Below, piece after piece: positions 7,686 through 16,711 of a DNA stretch of 54,745 nt (positions are counted from its first letter, which is position 1; the number at the start of each line of letters is the position of its first letter). Source of the stretch: Akkermansia sp. (GTDB lineage Bacteria > Verrucomicrobiota > Verrucomicrobiia > Verrucomicrobiales > Akkermansiaceae); the NCBI GenBank assembly GCA_017517385.1, contig JAFWZG010000038.1, positions 1 through 54,745 on the forward strand. Direction: 5' to 3'. The position numbers and the translations under genes were made by a program. The notes below the pieces were generated by a model that ran no database searches, had not been told where the DNA came from, and saw nothing but the letters and a program-made list of their open reading frames with translations.

Positions 7686-8996
7686 TTAGATTTTATAGGA
7701 TTCTATGCGAGCCGCAAACTCACGGGGAAGAATCGCCTCCACGATAGCATCATTGCCTTCATATTCAGTATTCACCACCTTGCCATCACGGTGCATGATA
7801 GCGATAATGCGGCTTTCTGCCAGAGGTATACGATAACGGGCGGTAGTGACGCGATGTGAGAGCATTTCCACACATGAGGCCAGCAACTTATCCATGCCTT
7901 GCTCCTTCAGCACACTAGCCTGAATGCTCGGGCACTTCACCTGATTAGCCAAAGCCTCCAACGTGGCTTCCCTGACATCATCAGGGATGAGGTCCGTCTT
8001 ATTCCAGACGACCACCATCGGCTTGTCTGCGGCGCCGAGTTCAGCCAACACTTCACAGGTTGTCTCATAATGGCGCAGGGCCTCGCGGTCACTGGCATCC
8101 ACCACCTGAATAAGGAAATCAGCCAGCGTGGCCTCCTCCAGTGTGGATTTGAACGCCTCCACAAGACGGTGCGGCAGATTACGGATAAAGCCCACAGTAT
8201 CAGTCATCACAAGCGGCTGACCATCGGGAAGCTCAATCTTACGGCTCGTCGTATCAAGCGTGGCGAAAAGGATATTCTGAGCAAGTACGTCTGCTCCGGT
8301 GACGAGATTCAGCAGGGATGATTTGCCGGCATTCGTATAGCCCACAATGGCAGCAGAGGGAATCCCCTGACGATTGCGCTCCTTGCGCTGCGTACCACGC
8401 TGACGGCGGACGACCTCCAGCTCATCACGAATGGCTTCTATACGCTCATGGGCAAGGCGGCGGTCCACCTCAATCTGTTTTTCACCCTCACCACGGGCAG
8501 CTGCGCCACCACCTTTACCTCCACCGGAACCACCACGCTGGCGATCCAAATGCTTCCACATACCAGCCATGCGAGGCAGAGCATACTGCATGCGGGCGAG
8601 GTCTACCTGCAGCACTGCCTCACGAGTGCGAGCTCGGCGAGCAAAAATGTCCAAAATAATCTCCTCACGATCCATCACCGTGACCTCCAACAGCTTTTCC
8701 CATTCACGCTGCTGGGACGGAGCTAGAAGATTATCAAATATCACACAGTCAGCATCCAACTCCTCGGCTAAGGCACGAATCTCCTCAGCCTTACCCACAC
8801 CGCACAAGTACTTGGCCTGCAGCTCGCGGGTAAACTCCAGTCTGCACTCTGCGATTCCAATGCCGAGGTTCTTCACCAAGTCCTCAAGCTCGGCCAGAAG
8901 AGCCGTCCGCTCACGGCGAGACTCCCCGGGCAGCCCAAGGCCAACCAGCAAAGCACGCTCAAACTCACTCGGTTTCTCTCGAATCTCAAATGACAT
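7686..8996 (-). CDS. hflX: Ribosome-associated GTPase HflX
   Basis: GTPase that splits stalled or heat-damaged 70S ribosomes. The 436-residue product has the N-terminal HflX domain and a Gly-rich loop (about residues 155-170) leading into a basic coiled coil. The G domain follows: G1 GYTNAGKSS near 219, G3 DTVG, G4 NKTD, and a C-terminal extension. It starts three bases after the stop of a 45-residue lipoprotein gene, so the two are co-transcribed. No Shine-Dalgarno sequence precedes the ATG. Confidence 0.94.
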   Translation of the reverse strand: MSFEIREKPSEFERALLVGLGLPGESRRERTALLAELEDLVKNLGIGIAECRLEFTRELQAKYLCGVGKAEEIRALAEELDADCVIFDNLLAPSQQREWEKLLEVTVMDREEIILDIFARRARTREAVLQVDLARMQYALPRMAGMWKHLDRQRGGSGGGKGGGAAARGEGEKQIEVDRRLAHERIEAIRDELEVVRRQRGTQRKERNRQGIPSAAIVGYTNAGKSSLLNLVTGADVLAQNILFATLDTTSRKIELPDGQPLVMTDTVGFIRNLPHRLVEAFKSTLEEATLADFLIQVVDASDREALRHYETTCEVLAELGAADKPMVVVWNKTDLIPDDVREATLEALANQVKCPSIQASVLKEQGMDKLLASCVEMLSHRVTTARYRIPLAESRIIAIMHRDGKVVNTEYEGNDAIVEAILPREFAARIESYKI

Positions 8997-8999
8997 AGC

Positions 9000-9137
9000 T
9001 TAACGGAAGCTGCGGGAGGAAGATCTGGGAACGTCGCGCAGGTAATCGCTGTTATAAGAACCACAGGCACACTTGCCACAGGAGTTCAGCATGACGGCAG
9101 CAGCCACGCAAAGCAGACAGATAGCTATCTTATTCAT
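9000..9137 (-). CDS. Small cysteine-containing lipoprotein, 45 residues
   Basis: A short gene visible by direct translation of the minus strand. The product starts MNKIAICLLC, has a hydrophobic core to residue 17 and a lipobox LNSC with lipidation Cys20. A short mature tail follows with two more cysteines at 23 and 25 (CGKCACGS) and an Arg/Ser-rich end. A consensus promoter stands eight bases before the ATG and the stop is three bases from hflX. These three independent signs support a real gene. No function is known to me; small lipoproteins of this kind may act in envelope stress or metal handling, which is speculation. Confidence 0.7.
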   Translation of the reverse strand: MNKIAICLLCVAAAVMLNSCGKCACGSYNSDYLRDVPRSSSRSFR

Positions 9138-9145
9138 ACGCGAAT

Positions 9146-9174
9146 ATTAGACATCATTCTGCGTCAAATTGCAA
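9146..9174 (-). promoter_or_regulatory. Promoter of the small lipoprotein-hflX operon
   Basis: Minus strand: -35 TTGCAA (9169-9174), 17-base spacer, -10 TCTAAT (9146-9151), then eight bases to the ATG at 9137. The geometry again predicts a leaderless transcript. Confidence 0.6.
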
Positions 9175-9211
9175 GCTAAAACTTCGCCAACAGCCCTCCC
9201 CCCTCCGCATG

Positions 9212-10168
9212 TTATGAATCCTCCTCAGCATCCATAAGATATCGGATAGCCCCCCAAAACACCCCGGCATCCTTCCGTGAAATGACCTTTTGTTCAAAAT
9301 AGCATGCAGGTGCAGGCACTTGGATTACGCCTCCGGCAACAGCAGAGAATGAGGGCAATGTGCCGAAATGCAGTGCATGACATGTGGCAAACGTGCGCCT
9401 CAGCATATCAGGCGCCTGACCTTGCAGACCGGCAAGCACACGAATATCCCGCCACCGACGCCGCCAACCACGAGGAACAACAGGAAAATTCGCCAAGCGT
9501 ATTGAGCGAGTACTGCAAATCCATTCAGCAAGAGCCGGATAAATCATCACTTGTCTGGCCCGGCCATTTTTCGCATGCTCAGCAGGTATCCGGATAACGC
9601 CGCGCTCCATATCCACATCACGCCAGCAAAGCTTCTCCACCTCTGCTGAACTCACATCCGCCCACAGCATCATTCCCACAGCCGGAGCACAGCATATGTG
9701 CGCAGGCTGAGTGAGCACTTGGAGCAAGCAACGCACTTGGGCCAGCTCCAGAGGATGAACAGACGGCTTCCGGCGAACGCTGATATCCACCCCCTTGGCG
9801 GGATTTTCGCTCACCCAGCCTTGGCTGAGAGCGTACCCAAATATACTATGCAATATGTGGCGAGCTTTGTTCTGCGTGGTCGCAGTCTGCCAGCAGTCAG
9901 CAATCACCTGCCGACAATCCCTTGTGCTAATACTCCGTACGGATTTGTTCATAAATGACGGAGCCTGCGTCTCTAGGCGCTGCACGTATTGTTTCACTTC
10001 TGCTACTGTTCGCTTCCGGCATCCGCTTTTGGACTGTATAGCATGCGCTGCAAGTGCACGGAAAGAGACTTCTCCGGATAACGGAATACACCTCTCCCCA
10101 TCGTGAACTATGCTTGGATTCCACTCGGACACATTCACCGGTTCCTCACCTACGGGGGCTCTGCTCAT
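9212..10168 (-). CDS. Degenerate tyrosine-recombinase-like protein
   Basis: The 318-residue product has the phage-integrase fold: an N-terminal SAM-like DNA-binding domain (about residues 30-125) and a catalytic-like domain (about 140-305). The catalytic set is eroded. The first Arg (normally in a GMRRGE-type box) aligns with Ser in ADVSSAEVEKL. The Lys in AKNGRARQV is kept. The HxLRH box reads DMLRRTFAT, losing both His but keeping Arg. The Tyr is kept in ACYFEQK. It is probably inactive for strand exchange and may only bind DNA. No attachment site, repeat or neighbouring mobile gene is visible. It stands alone before the lipoprotein-hflX operon and diverges from manC. No clear promoter. Confidence 0.75.
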   Translation of the reverse strand: MSRAPVGEEPVNVSEWNPSIVHDGERCIPLSGEVSFRALAAHAIQSKSGCRKRTVAEVKQYVQRLETQAPSFMNKSVRSISTRDCRQVIADCWQTATTQNKARHILHSIFGYALSQGWVSENPAKGVDISVRRKPSVHPLELAQVRCLLQVLTQPAHICCAPAVGMMLWADVSSAEVEKLCWRDVDMERGVIRIPAEHAKNGRARQVMIYPALAEWICSTRSIRLANFPVVPRGWRRRWRDIRVLAGLQGQAPDMLRRTFATCHALHFGTLPSFSAVAGGVIQVPAPACYFEQKVISRKDAGVFWGAIRYLMDAEEDS

Positions 10169-10357
10169 AATATATTATTTTCATCACAATCCCCCACTTC
10201 TTCGAAACTTTTTATTTTTCCGCCCTACCAAACAGCTCAATATCAACATTTTTTCCCAGCTTTTACTGCAGCATGGGGCGACTTCGGAATAACCTAAAGA
10301 GTAGATAAAGAAAAAAAACTTGACCAGCGGCAGCGTGAACTTTATACTCTGCTTAAG
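10169..10357. other. Divergent intergenic region upstream of manC
   Basis: This gap between the recombinase-like gene and manC is AT-rich with several pyrimidine runs. It contains the manC promoter at its right end. I see no hairpin strong enough to call a terminator and no open frame with coding character. Confidence 0.5.
10320..10348 (+). promoter_or_regulatory. Strong sigma70-type promoter of manC
   Basis: -35 TTGACC (10320-10325), 17-base spacer, -10 TATACT (10343-10348), preceded by an A-rich tract that could serve as an UP element. The ATG is nine bases beyond the -10 box, so the transcript should be leaderless or nearly so. Confidence 0.8.
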
Positions 10358-11419
10358 ATGTCAAACTATGCTCTGATACTTGCAGGGGGAAGCGGAACTC
10401 GCTTCTGGCCGCTTTCACGAAACGCGAAGCCGAAACAGTTACTGGACCTGTTCGGCAAGGGTACCATGCTGCGACAGGCAGTGGACCGAGTGAGCGGTTT
10501 AGTACCGGCAGAAAACATTTTCATTCTGACAAATCATCTGCAGGAGGAAGAGGTACGCCGACAGGTAGCCGAGATACCGGCTGAAAACATTGTTGCAGAA
10601 CCGGCAAGAAGAGATACAGCTCCGGCCGTGGCACTGGGTATCGGTCTTATTGCAGCGCGTGACCCGCAGGCGAACATGATTATCATCCCCAGCGATTCCC
10701 TGATACTGGATGATGACTCCTTCCGTGCACTGGCAGCGGATGCGCTAGCCTTGGCTGAAAAGGAAAATGCGCTGATGACTATCGGCATCCGCCCCACATG
10801 GGCTTGCCCCAGCTATGGTTACATCGAGCGCGCCGGAAAACTCAATGCAGAAGGCCTAACTCACGATTGCTACGAAGTTGTACGCTTCCGCGAGAAGCCG
10901 GACGCCGCCACCGCCGCCCAATATCTGGAAAGCGGAAACTTCACATGGAACGCCGGCATGTTCATCTGGAACGTAGCCCACGTGCGCTCCCAGCTGGCTA
11001 CCCATACGCCGCAGCTGGCTGATTTCATTACCCGCCTCACCAGCACAGATAACCTGCCTGAGTTCATCCGCACTGAGTTCCCCGCACTCACCCCAATTTC
11101 CATTGACTTCGCTCTGATGGAAAAGGCTGACCGCGTTCTGAACTTTGAAGCCACTTTCGATTGGGACGACGTAGGCTCTTGGATTTCCGTAAGTAAATAC
11201 CTGCCCACGGACGAACAACAGAACGCTTCAAACACTCCCCTGAGCGCCCTGAATGCCGCTGGCAACATCGTCTTTACCCAGAACAACAAGCGTGTGGCGC
11301 TCGTAGGCGTGGATGACCTCATCGTGGTTGACACCGGTGACGCTCTGCTTGTGGCCCGCAAAGACCAAGCAGACGACATCAAAAAAATCGTGAACGGACT
11401 TCCCGAAAACTTGGTCTAA
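10358..11419 (+). CDS. manC: Mannose-1-phosphate guanylyltransferase
   Basis: Makes GDP-mannose from mannose-1-phosphate and GTP, for glycan and polysaccharide synthesis. The 353-residue product begins with the nucleotidyltransferase signature ILAGGSGTRFWPLSR, followed by KPKQLLDLFG. It also has the sugar-binding stretch FREKPDAATAAQYL, WNAGMFIW and the metal/catalytic region DFALMEKADRV. The C-terminal phosphomannose isomerase domain of the ~480-residue bifunctional enzymes is missing, so this is the monofunctional form. It is the first gene of a + strand group with ruvX and the hydrolase that follows. Confidence 0.93.
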   Translation: MSNYALILAGGSGTRFWPLSRNAKPKQLLDLFGKGTMLRQAVDRVSGLVPAENIFILTNHLQEEEVRRQVAEIPAENIVAEPARRDTAPAVALGIGLIAARDPQANMIIIPSDSLILDDDSFRALAADALALAEKENALMTIGIRPTWACPSYGYIERAGKLNAEGLTHDCYEVVRFREKPDAATAAQYLESGNFTWNAGMFIWNVAHVRSQLATHTPQLADFITRLTSTDNLPEFIRTEFPALTPISIDFALMEKADRVLNFEATFDWDDVGSWISVSKYLPTDEQQNASNTPLSALNAAGNIVFTQNNKRVALVGVDDLIVVDTGDALLVARKDQADDIKKIVNGLPENLV

Positions 11420-11433
11420 CCCACATTCCAAAC

Positions 11434-11871
11434 ATGCACCCAGCACTCGGCATAGACTACGGACAAGCTCGCATCGGCATCGCAGCCACGGACCCCTGTG
11501 GTATTCTGGCACACCCGGTGGAAAGCATCCATCTGGCCAAAACCGAGCCGCTGAATCGCATTGCAGAGCTTGTAGAGCAGAAAGGTATACGCAGTCTCGT
11601 ACTGGGACTGCCGCTGAGACTGGACGGCACCGAGGGCAGCGCCTGTGAAAAAGTGAGAGCCTTCGGCAAAAAACTCAGAGAAAAGTTCCCTGAGTTGCCT
11701 CTTATCTATGTAGATGAGTTTCTGACGACTACCGTAGCCCAAGAAAAGCTGCACAAGGTCGGCAAGAAAGCGAAAGACTTCAAGCCCATTATCGACCAAG
11801 CCGCAGCCGTGGAAATACTAAACACATGGTTGGAACAGACCATGCCGCCAGAACCGGACTTCGACTTCTGA
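11434..11871 (+). CDS. ruvX: RuvX/YqgF putative pre-16S rRNA nuclease
   Basis: RNase H-fold protein of the YqgF family, implicated in 16S rRNA 5' maturation and, by fold, in Holliday junction processing. The 145-residue product has the first-strand motif LGIDYGQARIGIA with the catalytic Asp. It also has LVLGLPLRLDGTEG, the conserved YVDEFLTT and the C-terminal DQAAAVEIL, which is the normal family layout and length. It starts 14 bases after manC and ends one base before the next ATG, so it is co-transcribed. No Shine-Dalgarno sequence. Confidence 0.93.
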   Translation: MHPALGIDYGQARIGIAATDPCGILAHPVESIHLAKTEPLNRIAELVEQKGIRSLVLGLPLRLDGTEGSACEKVRAFGKKLREKFPELPLIYVDEFLTTTVAQEKLHKVGKKAKDFKPIIDQAAAVEILNTWLEQTMPPEPDFDF

Positions 11872-11872
11872 C

Positions 11873-12985
11873 ATGAGCGAATATCCATCAGAATCCCCGA
11901 AAAAAGTGAGCCGCAGACACTTTTTACGTCGGCTTGCTGGCGGCACCGCAGGCCTACTGGCAGCAGGATGGGGGCTTGACAGACTGCTGGCCCATACCAT
12001 CTGCCGCCCGGGCGAATGGCATGGTCCCGTAACGGATCATTTTGATGGCACATGCTTCTTTAATCCCACCGTCAGCCTAGATTACAGCACATCTGCCGCC
12101 ATGCGCTGGCTGAGCGAGCGAGGAGAAAAAGGGCATTACCCCACCGTGAAAGAAAACAGCTGCAAGCCAGAACTCGCAGCAGAAGTCACCGGAAGCGACT
12201 GGGAAGTAACCATGGTAAATCATTCCACCCTGCTCATCCGCTGCGCAGGACTGAATATTCTCACGGATCCCGTGTGGAGTGATTACACCAGCCCCGTGCC
12301 GCTGGGCCCGGAGCGCAAACGCCCCGTCGGCATTCCGTGGGAGCAGCTGCCTAAAATAGACGTCTGCCTGATTTCTCACGACCACTACGACCACTTTGAC
12401 GCCCCCACGCTGCAAAGGCTATTCCAGCGAGACAATCCCCTATTCATCATCCCGCTTGGCCTGAAAAGCTTGCTCACCTACCATCTGGACGCAGAACCGA
12501 AGTGCCAAGAAAAGGACTGGTGGGACGAGGTGCAAGTTAGTGAGCAGCTGAAAATAGTACTTACTCCGGCCCTGCACTGGAGCAAGCGCTACCGAGATGC
12601 AGCCAGCGCCAACCGCTCCCTCTGGTGCGGCTTCTCCCTGCTGGTGAAAAACGGCCCGCACATCTACTTTGCCGGAGACACCGCCCGCTGCGACTGGCCC
12701 AAGGAAATCCGCCGTAGACTGGGTGCTCCTCAGCTGGCCATCCTACCCATCGGCATGTACAAGCCTGAATGGATTCGCAAAAACCACACCAACCCGGCCG
12801 ATGCCGTGGAAGCTTTTGGCATGCTGGGTGCCGAGAAAGCCATAGCCTGCCACTTCGGCACATGGCAGCTCGCCAATGAAGGGTATCAGGAAACGCTAGA
12901 TGACCTCGCGGCAGCTCTTGCAGCCGCCGGCGTTTCCCCTGAAAGATTTCCTGCTCCGGAAAACGGACAGACACTGAGAGGATAA
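11873..12985 (+). CDS. Tat-exported metallo-beta-lactamase-fold hydrolase (NAPE-PLD-like)
   Basis: The 370-residue product carries a twin-arginine signal (SRRHFLRRLAGG) followed by a hydrophobic stretch, so export as a folded, metal-loaded protein is expected. The metallo-beta-lactamase series is visible: LTDPVWSDYTSP, HDHYDH near residue 168, a distal His (TPALHWSKR), GDTARC and HFGTW. The order and spacing resemble N-acylphosphatidylethanolamine phospholipase D and UlaG-like lactonases. The substrate is unknown; a phospholipid is a reasonable guess. It starts one base after ruvX. Confidence 0.85.
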   Translation: MSEYPSESPKKVSRRHFLRRLAGGTAGLLAAGWGLDRLLAHTICRPGEWHGPVTDHFDGTCFFNPTVSLDYSTSAAMRWLSERGEKGHYPTVKENSCKPELAAEVTGSDWEVTMVNHSTLLIRCAGLNILTDPVWSDYTSPVPLGPERKRPVGIPWEQLPKIDVCLISHDHYDHFDAPTLQRLFQRDNPLFIIPLGLKSLLTYHLDAEPKCQEKDWWDEVQVSEQLKIVLTPALHWSKRYRDAASANRSLWCGFSLLVKNGPHIYFAGDTARCDWPKEIRRRLGAPQLAILPIGMYKPEWIRKNHTNPADAVEAFGMLGAEKAIACHFGTWQLANEGYQETLDDLAAALAAAGVSPERFPAPENGQTLRG

Positions 12986-12995
12986 GCCCGGAACA

Positions 12996-13025
12996 CGTCC
13001 TCCCGTGCGCCCAGTAGGACGCATT
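12996..13025 (+). terminator. Weak hairpin after the hydrolase gene
   Basis: Arms CGTCCT (12996-13001) and AGGACG (13016-13021) with a 14-base loop, followed by CATTTT. The stem is short and the T-run brief, so termination may be partial. The ftsK promoter begins just downstream. Confidence 0.35.
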
Positions 13026-13031
13026 TTAGAC

Positions 13032-13059
13032 TTGCTCACAACGAAAAAAAACATAGAAT
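13032..13059 (+). promoter_or_regulatory. Promoter of ftsK
   Basis: -35 TTGCTC (13032-13037), 16-base A-rich spacer, -10 TAGAAT (13054-13059). The ftsK ATG follows after 15 bases, a leader of about eight bases. Confidence 0.6.
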
Positions 13060-13074
13060 AATTGTCCCGAGCTG

Positions 13075-16000
13075 ATGGATTTTGATGAAAACAACTACAC
13101 CGACGACGAACTGGAGCCGGTGAGAACTTGGCCTACCCGAGTAATCGGCGCAGGCGTAGTATCTTTGTGTATATTATTGATACTCAGCCTACTCACATAT
13201 AACATCAACGAGATGGGCTGGAGTGTTCTCAACCCTGAAAACCATGAAGCTTCAGAAAATCAGCCTTGCACAAACCTTCTCGGAGTAGTGGGCATGTACC
13301 TTGCCGGGCTCAGCTATGCCTTGCTCGGAGCCGCCTCCATTTACAGCTACGCCCTTCTCGCCATCATCGGATTGGATATGATTATCTTTCCGCTCCGTGC
13401 ACGCACCGCAAGATGGGTGGCCCTCATCATTATGATAATCTCCACATGCGCCTTCTTGGATTTGCAGCCGTGGATATGGAAAGAGTGGGCACAAACCACA
13501 CAATTATACGGAGTGGGCGGCCTGCTGGGCTATTTTGATGGCACCTGCGTGCTGGCAAAACTGGTAGAAATCCGCTGGGTTCTTATCCTCACTCTACTGG
13601 CACATGCCATCTCCTTCATTTACTTCGTGCGCGAGACGCCCAAAAGCGTGGCCATTGCGTTCTGGGCAGACGTCTGCTGCTTCTGCCGATTCCTGAAAAA
13701 CAAGCACCAAGCCCGAAAGAACGCACGCCAGCAGGACGAGGAAGACTGGAAGACAGCCCCCCAACCGATGCCAGAACCGGATACACCGTCAGGCTTCGTG
13801 GATGAACGCCCCGAAAATGTTAACGAGACGCGTTTTACCCCGCAGACAGTAGTACCACAGCCTCCGCCCGCTCGCAAACCTCTGCCCATTCCCCCGGTAC
13901 GCCAGACTCCAGAGCCTCTGAACGCTCCTCAATCTGCCCCGCAGGGGCAACTTCCGCAGCGCGTTCGCCCGACCATTCAAACGGCCCCCCCCCCAGTGCC
14001 GGCCCATGAAGCCCCCGCACAGCCTCGCCAGCCTCAGCGCACTGTTCGGCAAGCTCCCGTGCGAGATCCCTTCGACCCCGAAGACCGCGAGGAAGAAGAA
14101 CGTGTACCGAATTTTGTCCCCCGCCCGGCTACTCAGAGAGTCGCCACACCGGCACCGACCGTACGCACACAAACACCGCGCCCCGCAGATCGAACTCTGC
14201 GTAATCAGGGTAATGGCGACAACCTGCTCGACCTTATGCCCGAGGTGGAGGACGAAATCGAGCGTCGGCTGGAGAACGATATCGACGATGACGATGAGCC
14301 CATCCGCCGCCGCTCCGGCATGCCCCTGAGCCCAGCAGCGAGAGAGGCGTACCGTCGCTTCAAGGGCATAACCGATGATGAGACCGATGCTGATGATACA
14401 CCCTCCGCAAAGCCCAAACAAGCATCAGCCAAGTCCCGACCGGTAAGCAATAACGAAGACGACATCGACACACCGCCCGCTCCTGCTCCCCTGCCGAGAC
14501 TGAATCCTCACATCAGACCCACGCCGACTCCGGCTCCCAAAGCAGCCCCGAGCCAGAGCATGACTGAGCGTATAAAGCCTGCAGCAAAGCCCACCCGTCA
14601 AGAACTGCCGGAGGATTCACGTACCATGTACGAGGATTATCCGCTGCCCCCGTATGACCTACTGAACTACCGTCCGCCGGCAGAAGAAGACACGGCTGCA
14701 GCACGTGAGGAAATGTACAGCACTCAGCAGAACATCATTGAAACGCTGTCCTCCTTCCGCATTGATGTAGAGGCTGGTGACATTACGCGTGGCCCCTCCA
14801 TCACGCGCTACGAGTTCTATCCCCCCAAAGGCCTCAAGCTCAACCGCATCTCCAACTTGGCTGACAACCTCAGAATGTCCACGCAGAGCAAGTCCATCAA
14901 CATCCTTGCCCCTATTCCGGGCAAGAACACCGTGGGCATCGAGCTGGAGAATGAGTTCAAATCACCCGTTTACCTGCGCGAGCTCCTGCAGAGTGAGGCG
15001 TTCCACTCCCCCAAACTCCGCATTCCCGTGGCACTGGGCAAGGACGTGTATGGCACCCCCGTCATCGGCGACCTCGCAGCCATGCCCCATACCCTTGTGG
15101 CCGGTACCACCGGTTCCGGTAAATCCGTTTGCGTGAACAGCATGATTCTTTCCATGCTCTACAAGTTCCGCCCGGATGAACTCCGCCTCATTCTCGTGGA
15201 CCCCAAGGTGGTGGAAATGCAGCCGTACAAGAAGCTCCCGCACCTTGCCTGCCCCGTGGTAACGAATGCCGCCCGAGTCATCGGCGCGCTGCGCTGGGCT
15301 GTAAATGAAATGGAGCACCGCTACAAGCTCTTCAGTAAGATAGGCGTGCGTAATTTCGAGGACTTCAATAACCGCCCCGAAGATTATGCCCCTGAGCCCG
15401 ACGAAGAAGAAGTTCAGGAGTACAACTCTCTCCCGGATAACTTTGATGCGGCGGACGCCATCGTGCGCGATATCGAGGATTCCCAAGGCTCCGAATACCT
15501 CCCCGAGGAAGAGGAACAGGGCGAGTTTGACTTCGATGCTGATGAACAAATCCCGGCCAAGCTTCCCTACATCGTCATCATCATTGATGAGCTAGCAGAC
15601 CTCATGATGCAGGTGAAGGAAGACTTGGAAAACTACATCGCCCGCCTCACCCAGAAGGCTCGTGCAGCCGGTATACACCTCGTGGCAGCCACCCAGACTC
15701 CGCGTGCTAACGTCATCACCGGTATCATCAAGGCAAATATCCCCAGCCGCCTCGCCTTCAAAGTGGCTAGCCCGCTAGACAGTCGCGTGATTCTGGATAC
15801 AAACGGCGCCGAGAACCTTCTCGGCAAGGGTGACTTCCTCTTCCTTCCTCCCGGCGGCATTACTAAGATGACCCGCGCTCAGGGAGCCTTCGTGAGCGAC
15901 CCGGAAATCGCTTCCATCGTGAAGTTCTGCGCCTCTCACGCCAAGCAAAACTTCGTACAGGGCGTCACCGCAGAAATGAATAATGCGGAAGGCGGCAGCG

Positions 16001-16254
16001 CTGACGGTGGCGACGGCGGCGGCCGTCTCGGCGGTAACGGCATGAGCGATGAAGATGCTGAACTCTACACCCGCTGCGTAAACCTCGTTATCACCGAGCG
16101 CAAGGCCAGCACCTCCATGCTCCAGCGCCGCTTCTCCATCGGCTATGGTCGCGCCGCTAAGATTATGGATATGATGGAAGCACGTGGCGTCATCGGCCCC
16201 GCCTCCGGCAATACCTCCCGCCCGCGTGAGGTACTTATAGAGGCCCCGGAATAG
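13075..16254 (+). CDS. ftsK: DNA translocase FtsK/SpoIIIE
   Basis: Septum-located ATP-driven pump that clears chromosome termini during division. In the 1059-residue product, residues about 20-185 hold four to five membrane segments. About 190-530 is a Pro/Gln-rich low-complexity linker. The motor follows, with Walker A GTTGSGKSV near 680 and Walker B VIIIIDELADL near 834. From about 994 comes the winged-helix gamma domain (MLQRRFSIGYGRAAKIMDMM) that in relatives reads polar DNA motifs. An acidic insertion of roughly 60 residues (about 768-828) separates the two Walker motifs and is far longer than in E. coli. The two small genes downstream are probably co-transcribed. Confidence 0.95.
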   Translation: MDFDENNYTDDELEPVRTWPTRVIGAGVVSLCILLILSLLTYNINEMGWSVLNPENHEASENQPCTNLLGVVGMYLAGLSYALLGAASIYSYALLAIIGLDMIIFPLRARTARWVALIIMIISTCAFLDLQPWIWKEWAQTTQLYGVGGLLGYFDGTCVLAKLVEIRWVLILTLLAHAISFIYFVRETPKSVAIAFWADVCCFCRFLKNKHQARKNARQQDEEDWKTAPQPMPEPDTPSGFVDERPENVNETRFTPQTVVPQPPPARKPLPIPPVRQTPEPLNAPQSAPQGQLPQRVRPTIQTAPPPVPAHEAPAQPRQPQRTVRQAPVRDPFDPEDREEEERVPNFVPRPATQRVATPAPTVRTQTPRPADRTLRNQGNGDNLLDLMPEVEDEIERRLENDIDDDDEPIRRRSGMPLSPAAREAYRRFKGITDDETDADDTPSAKPKQASAKSRPVSNNEDDIDTPPAPAPLPRLNPHIRPTPTPAPKAAPSQSMTERIKPAAKPTRQELPEDSRTMYEDYPLPPYDLLNYRPPAEEDTAAAREEMYSTQQNIIETLSSFRIDVEAGDITRGPSITRYEFYPPKGLKLNRISNLADNLRMSTQSKSINILAPIPGKNTVGIELENEFKSPVYLRELLQSEAFHSPKLRIPVALGKDVYGTPVIGDLAAMPHTLVAGTTGSGKSVCVNSMILSMLYKFRPDELRLILVDPKVVEMQPYKKLPHLACPVVTNAARVIGALRWAVNEMEHRYKLFSKIGVRNFEDFNNRPEDYAPEPDEEEVQEYNSLPDNFDAADAIVRDIEDSQGSEYLPEEEEQGEFDFDADEQIPAKLPYIVIIIDELADLMMQVKEDLENYIARLTQKARAAGIHLVAATQTPRANVITGIIKANIPSRLAFKVASPLDSRVILDTNGAENLLGKGDFLFLPPGGITKMTRAQGAFVSDPEIASIVKFCASHAKQNFVQGVTAEMNNAEGGSADGGDGGGRLGGNGMSDEDAELYTRCVNLVITERKASTSMLQRRFSIGYGRAAKIMDMMEARGVIGPASGNTSRPREVLIEAPE

Positions 16255-16264
16255 TCCCTTACAG

Positions 16265-16711
16265 ATGAAAAAAATCCTCTTACCTCTGCTACTTCTGTTC
16301 ACCTTTCCGGTGTTCATTTTGCCGATATCGCAAGGACTTCCGCGGTATCGGTACACAGAAATCAGGCCAGAGGACATCATACGCATGACCGCGAGGTACA
16401 TCTCACCTACACAGCTGGAAGTTACCCTGATAAATAATAGCAGCACCAGCATACGGCTGTTCACCGCAGGGCGGCAAATTCGCACTATAGCGCCTGATAG
16501 TATCGTTATGCACAGAGGTAGAACAACCCAGCTGCACTTTCCTTCAGAAGTCACCATTCCCGCCGGTAAATCCACCACTTTCCGACTGACTATACCCAGA
16601 GATTCTGCTCTCCCCGGAGATACTATCATCTACAAAACCATCAGCTTACTGACAGCAAGCAACGACCTGAACGAAGGAGATTTCAACCTCAGAGCCACCA
16701 TCTCGAAATAA
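16265..16711 (+). CDS. Hypothetical secreted protein, 148 residues
   Basis: I do not recognise a family. Residues 1-24 form a signal peptide (MKKILLPLLLLFTFPVF) without a lipobox. The mature part is rich in Thr, Ser and Ile with alternating hydrophobic residues, typical of an all-beta, immunoglobulin-like domain (for example QLEVTLINNSSTSIRLF and IPAGKSTTFRLTIP). It starts ten bases after ftsK and its stop shares a base with the next ATG (TAATG), so it is translated from the ftsK message. Confidence 0.7.
   Translation: MKKILLPLLLLFTFPVFILPISQGLPRYRYTEIRPEDIIRMTARYISPTQLEVTLINNSSTSIRLFTAGRQIRTIAPDSIVMHRGRTTQLHFPSEVTIPAGKSTTFRLTIPRDSALPGDTIIYKTISLLTASNDLNEGDFNLRATISK

Noticed and set aside
9212..10168. 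Active integrase marking a genomic island
   Set aside because: Catalytic residues are missing, no tRNA, att repeat, transposase or composition break is seen, and flanking genes are housekeeping.
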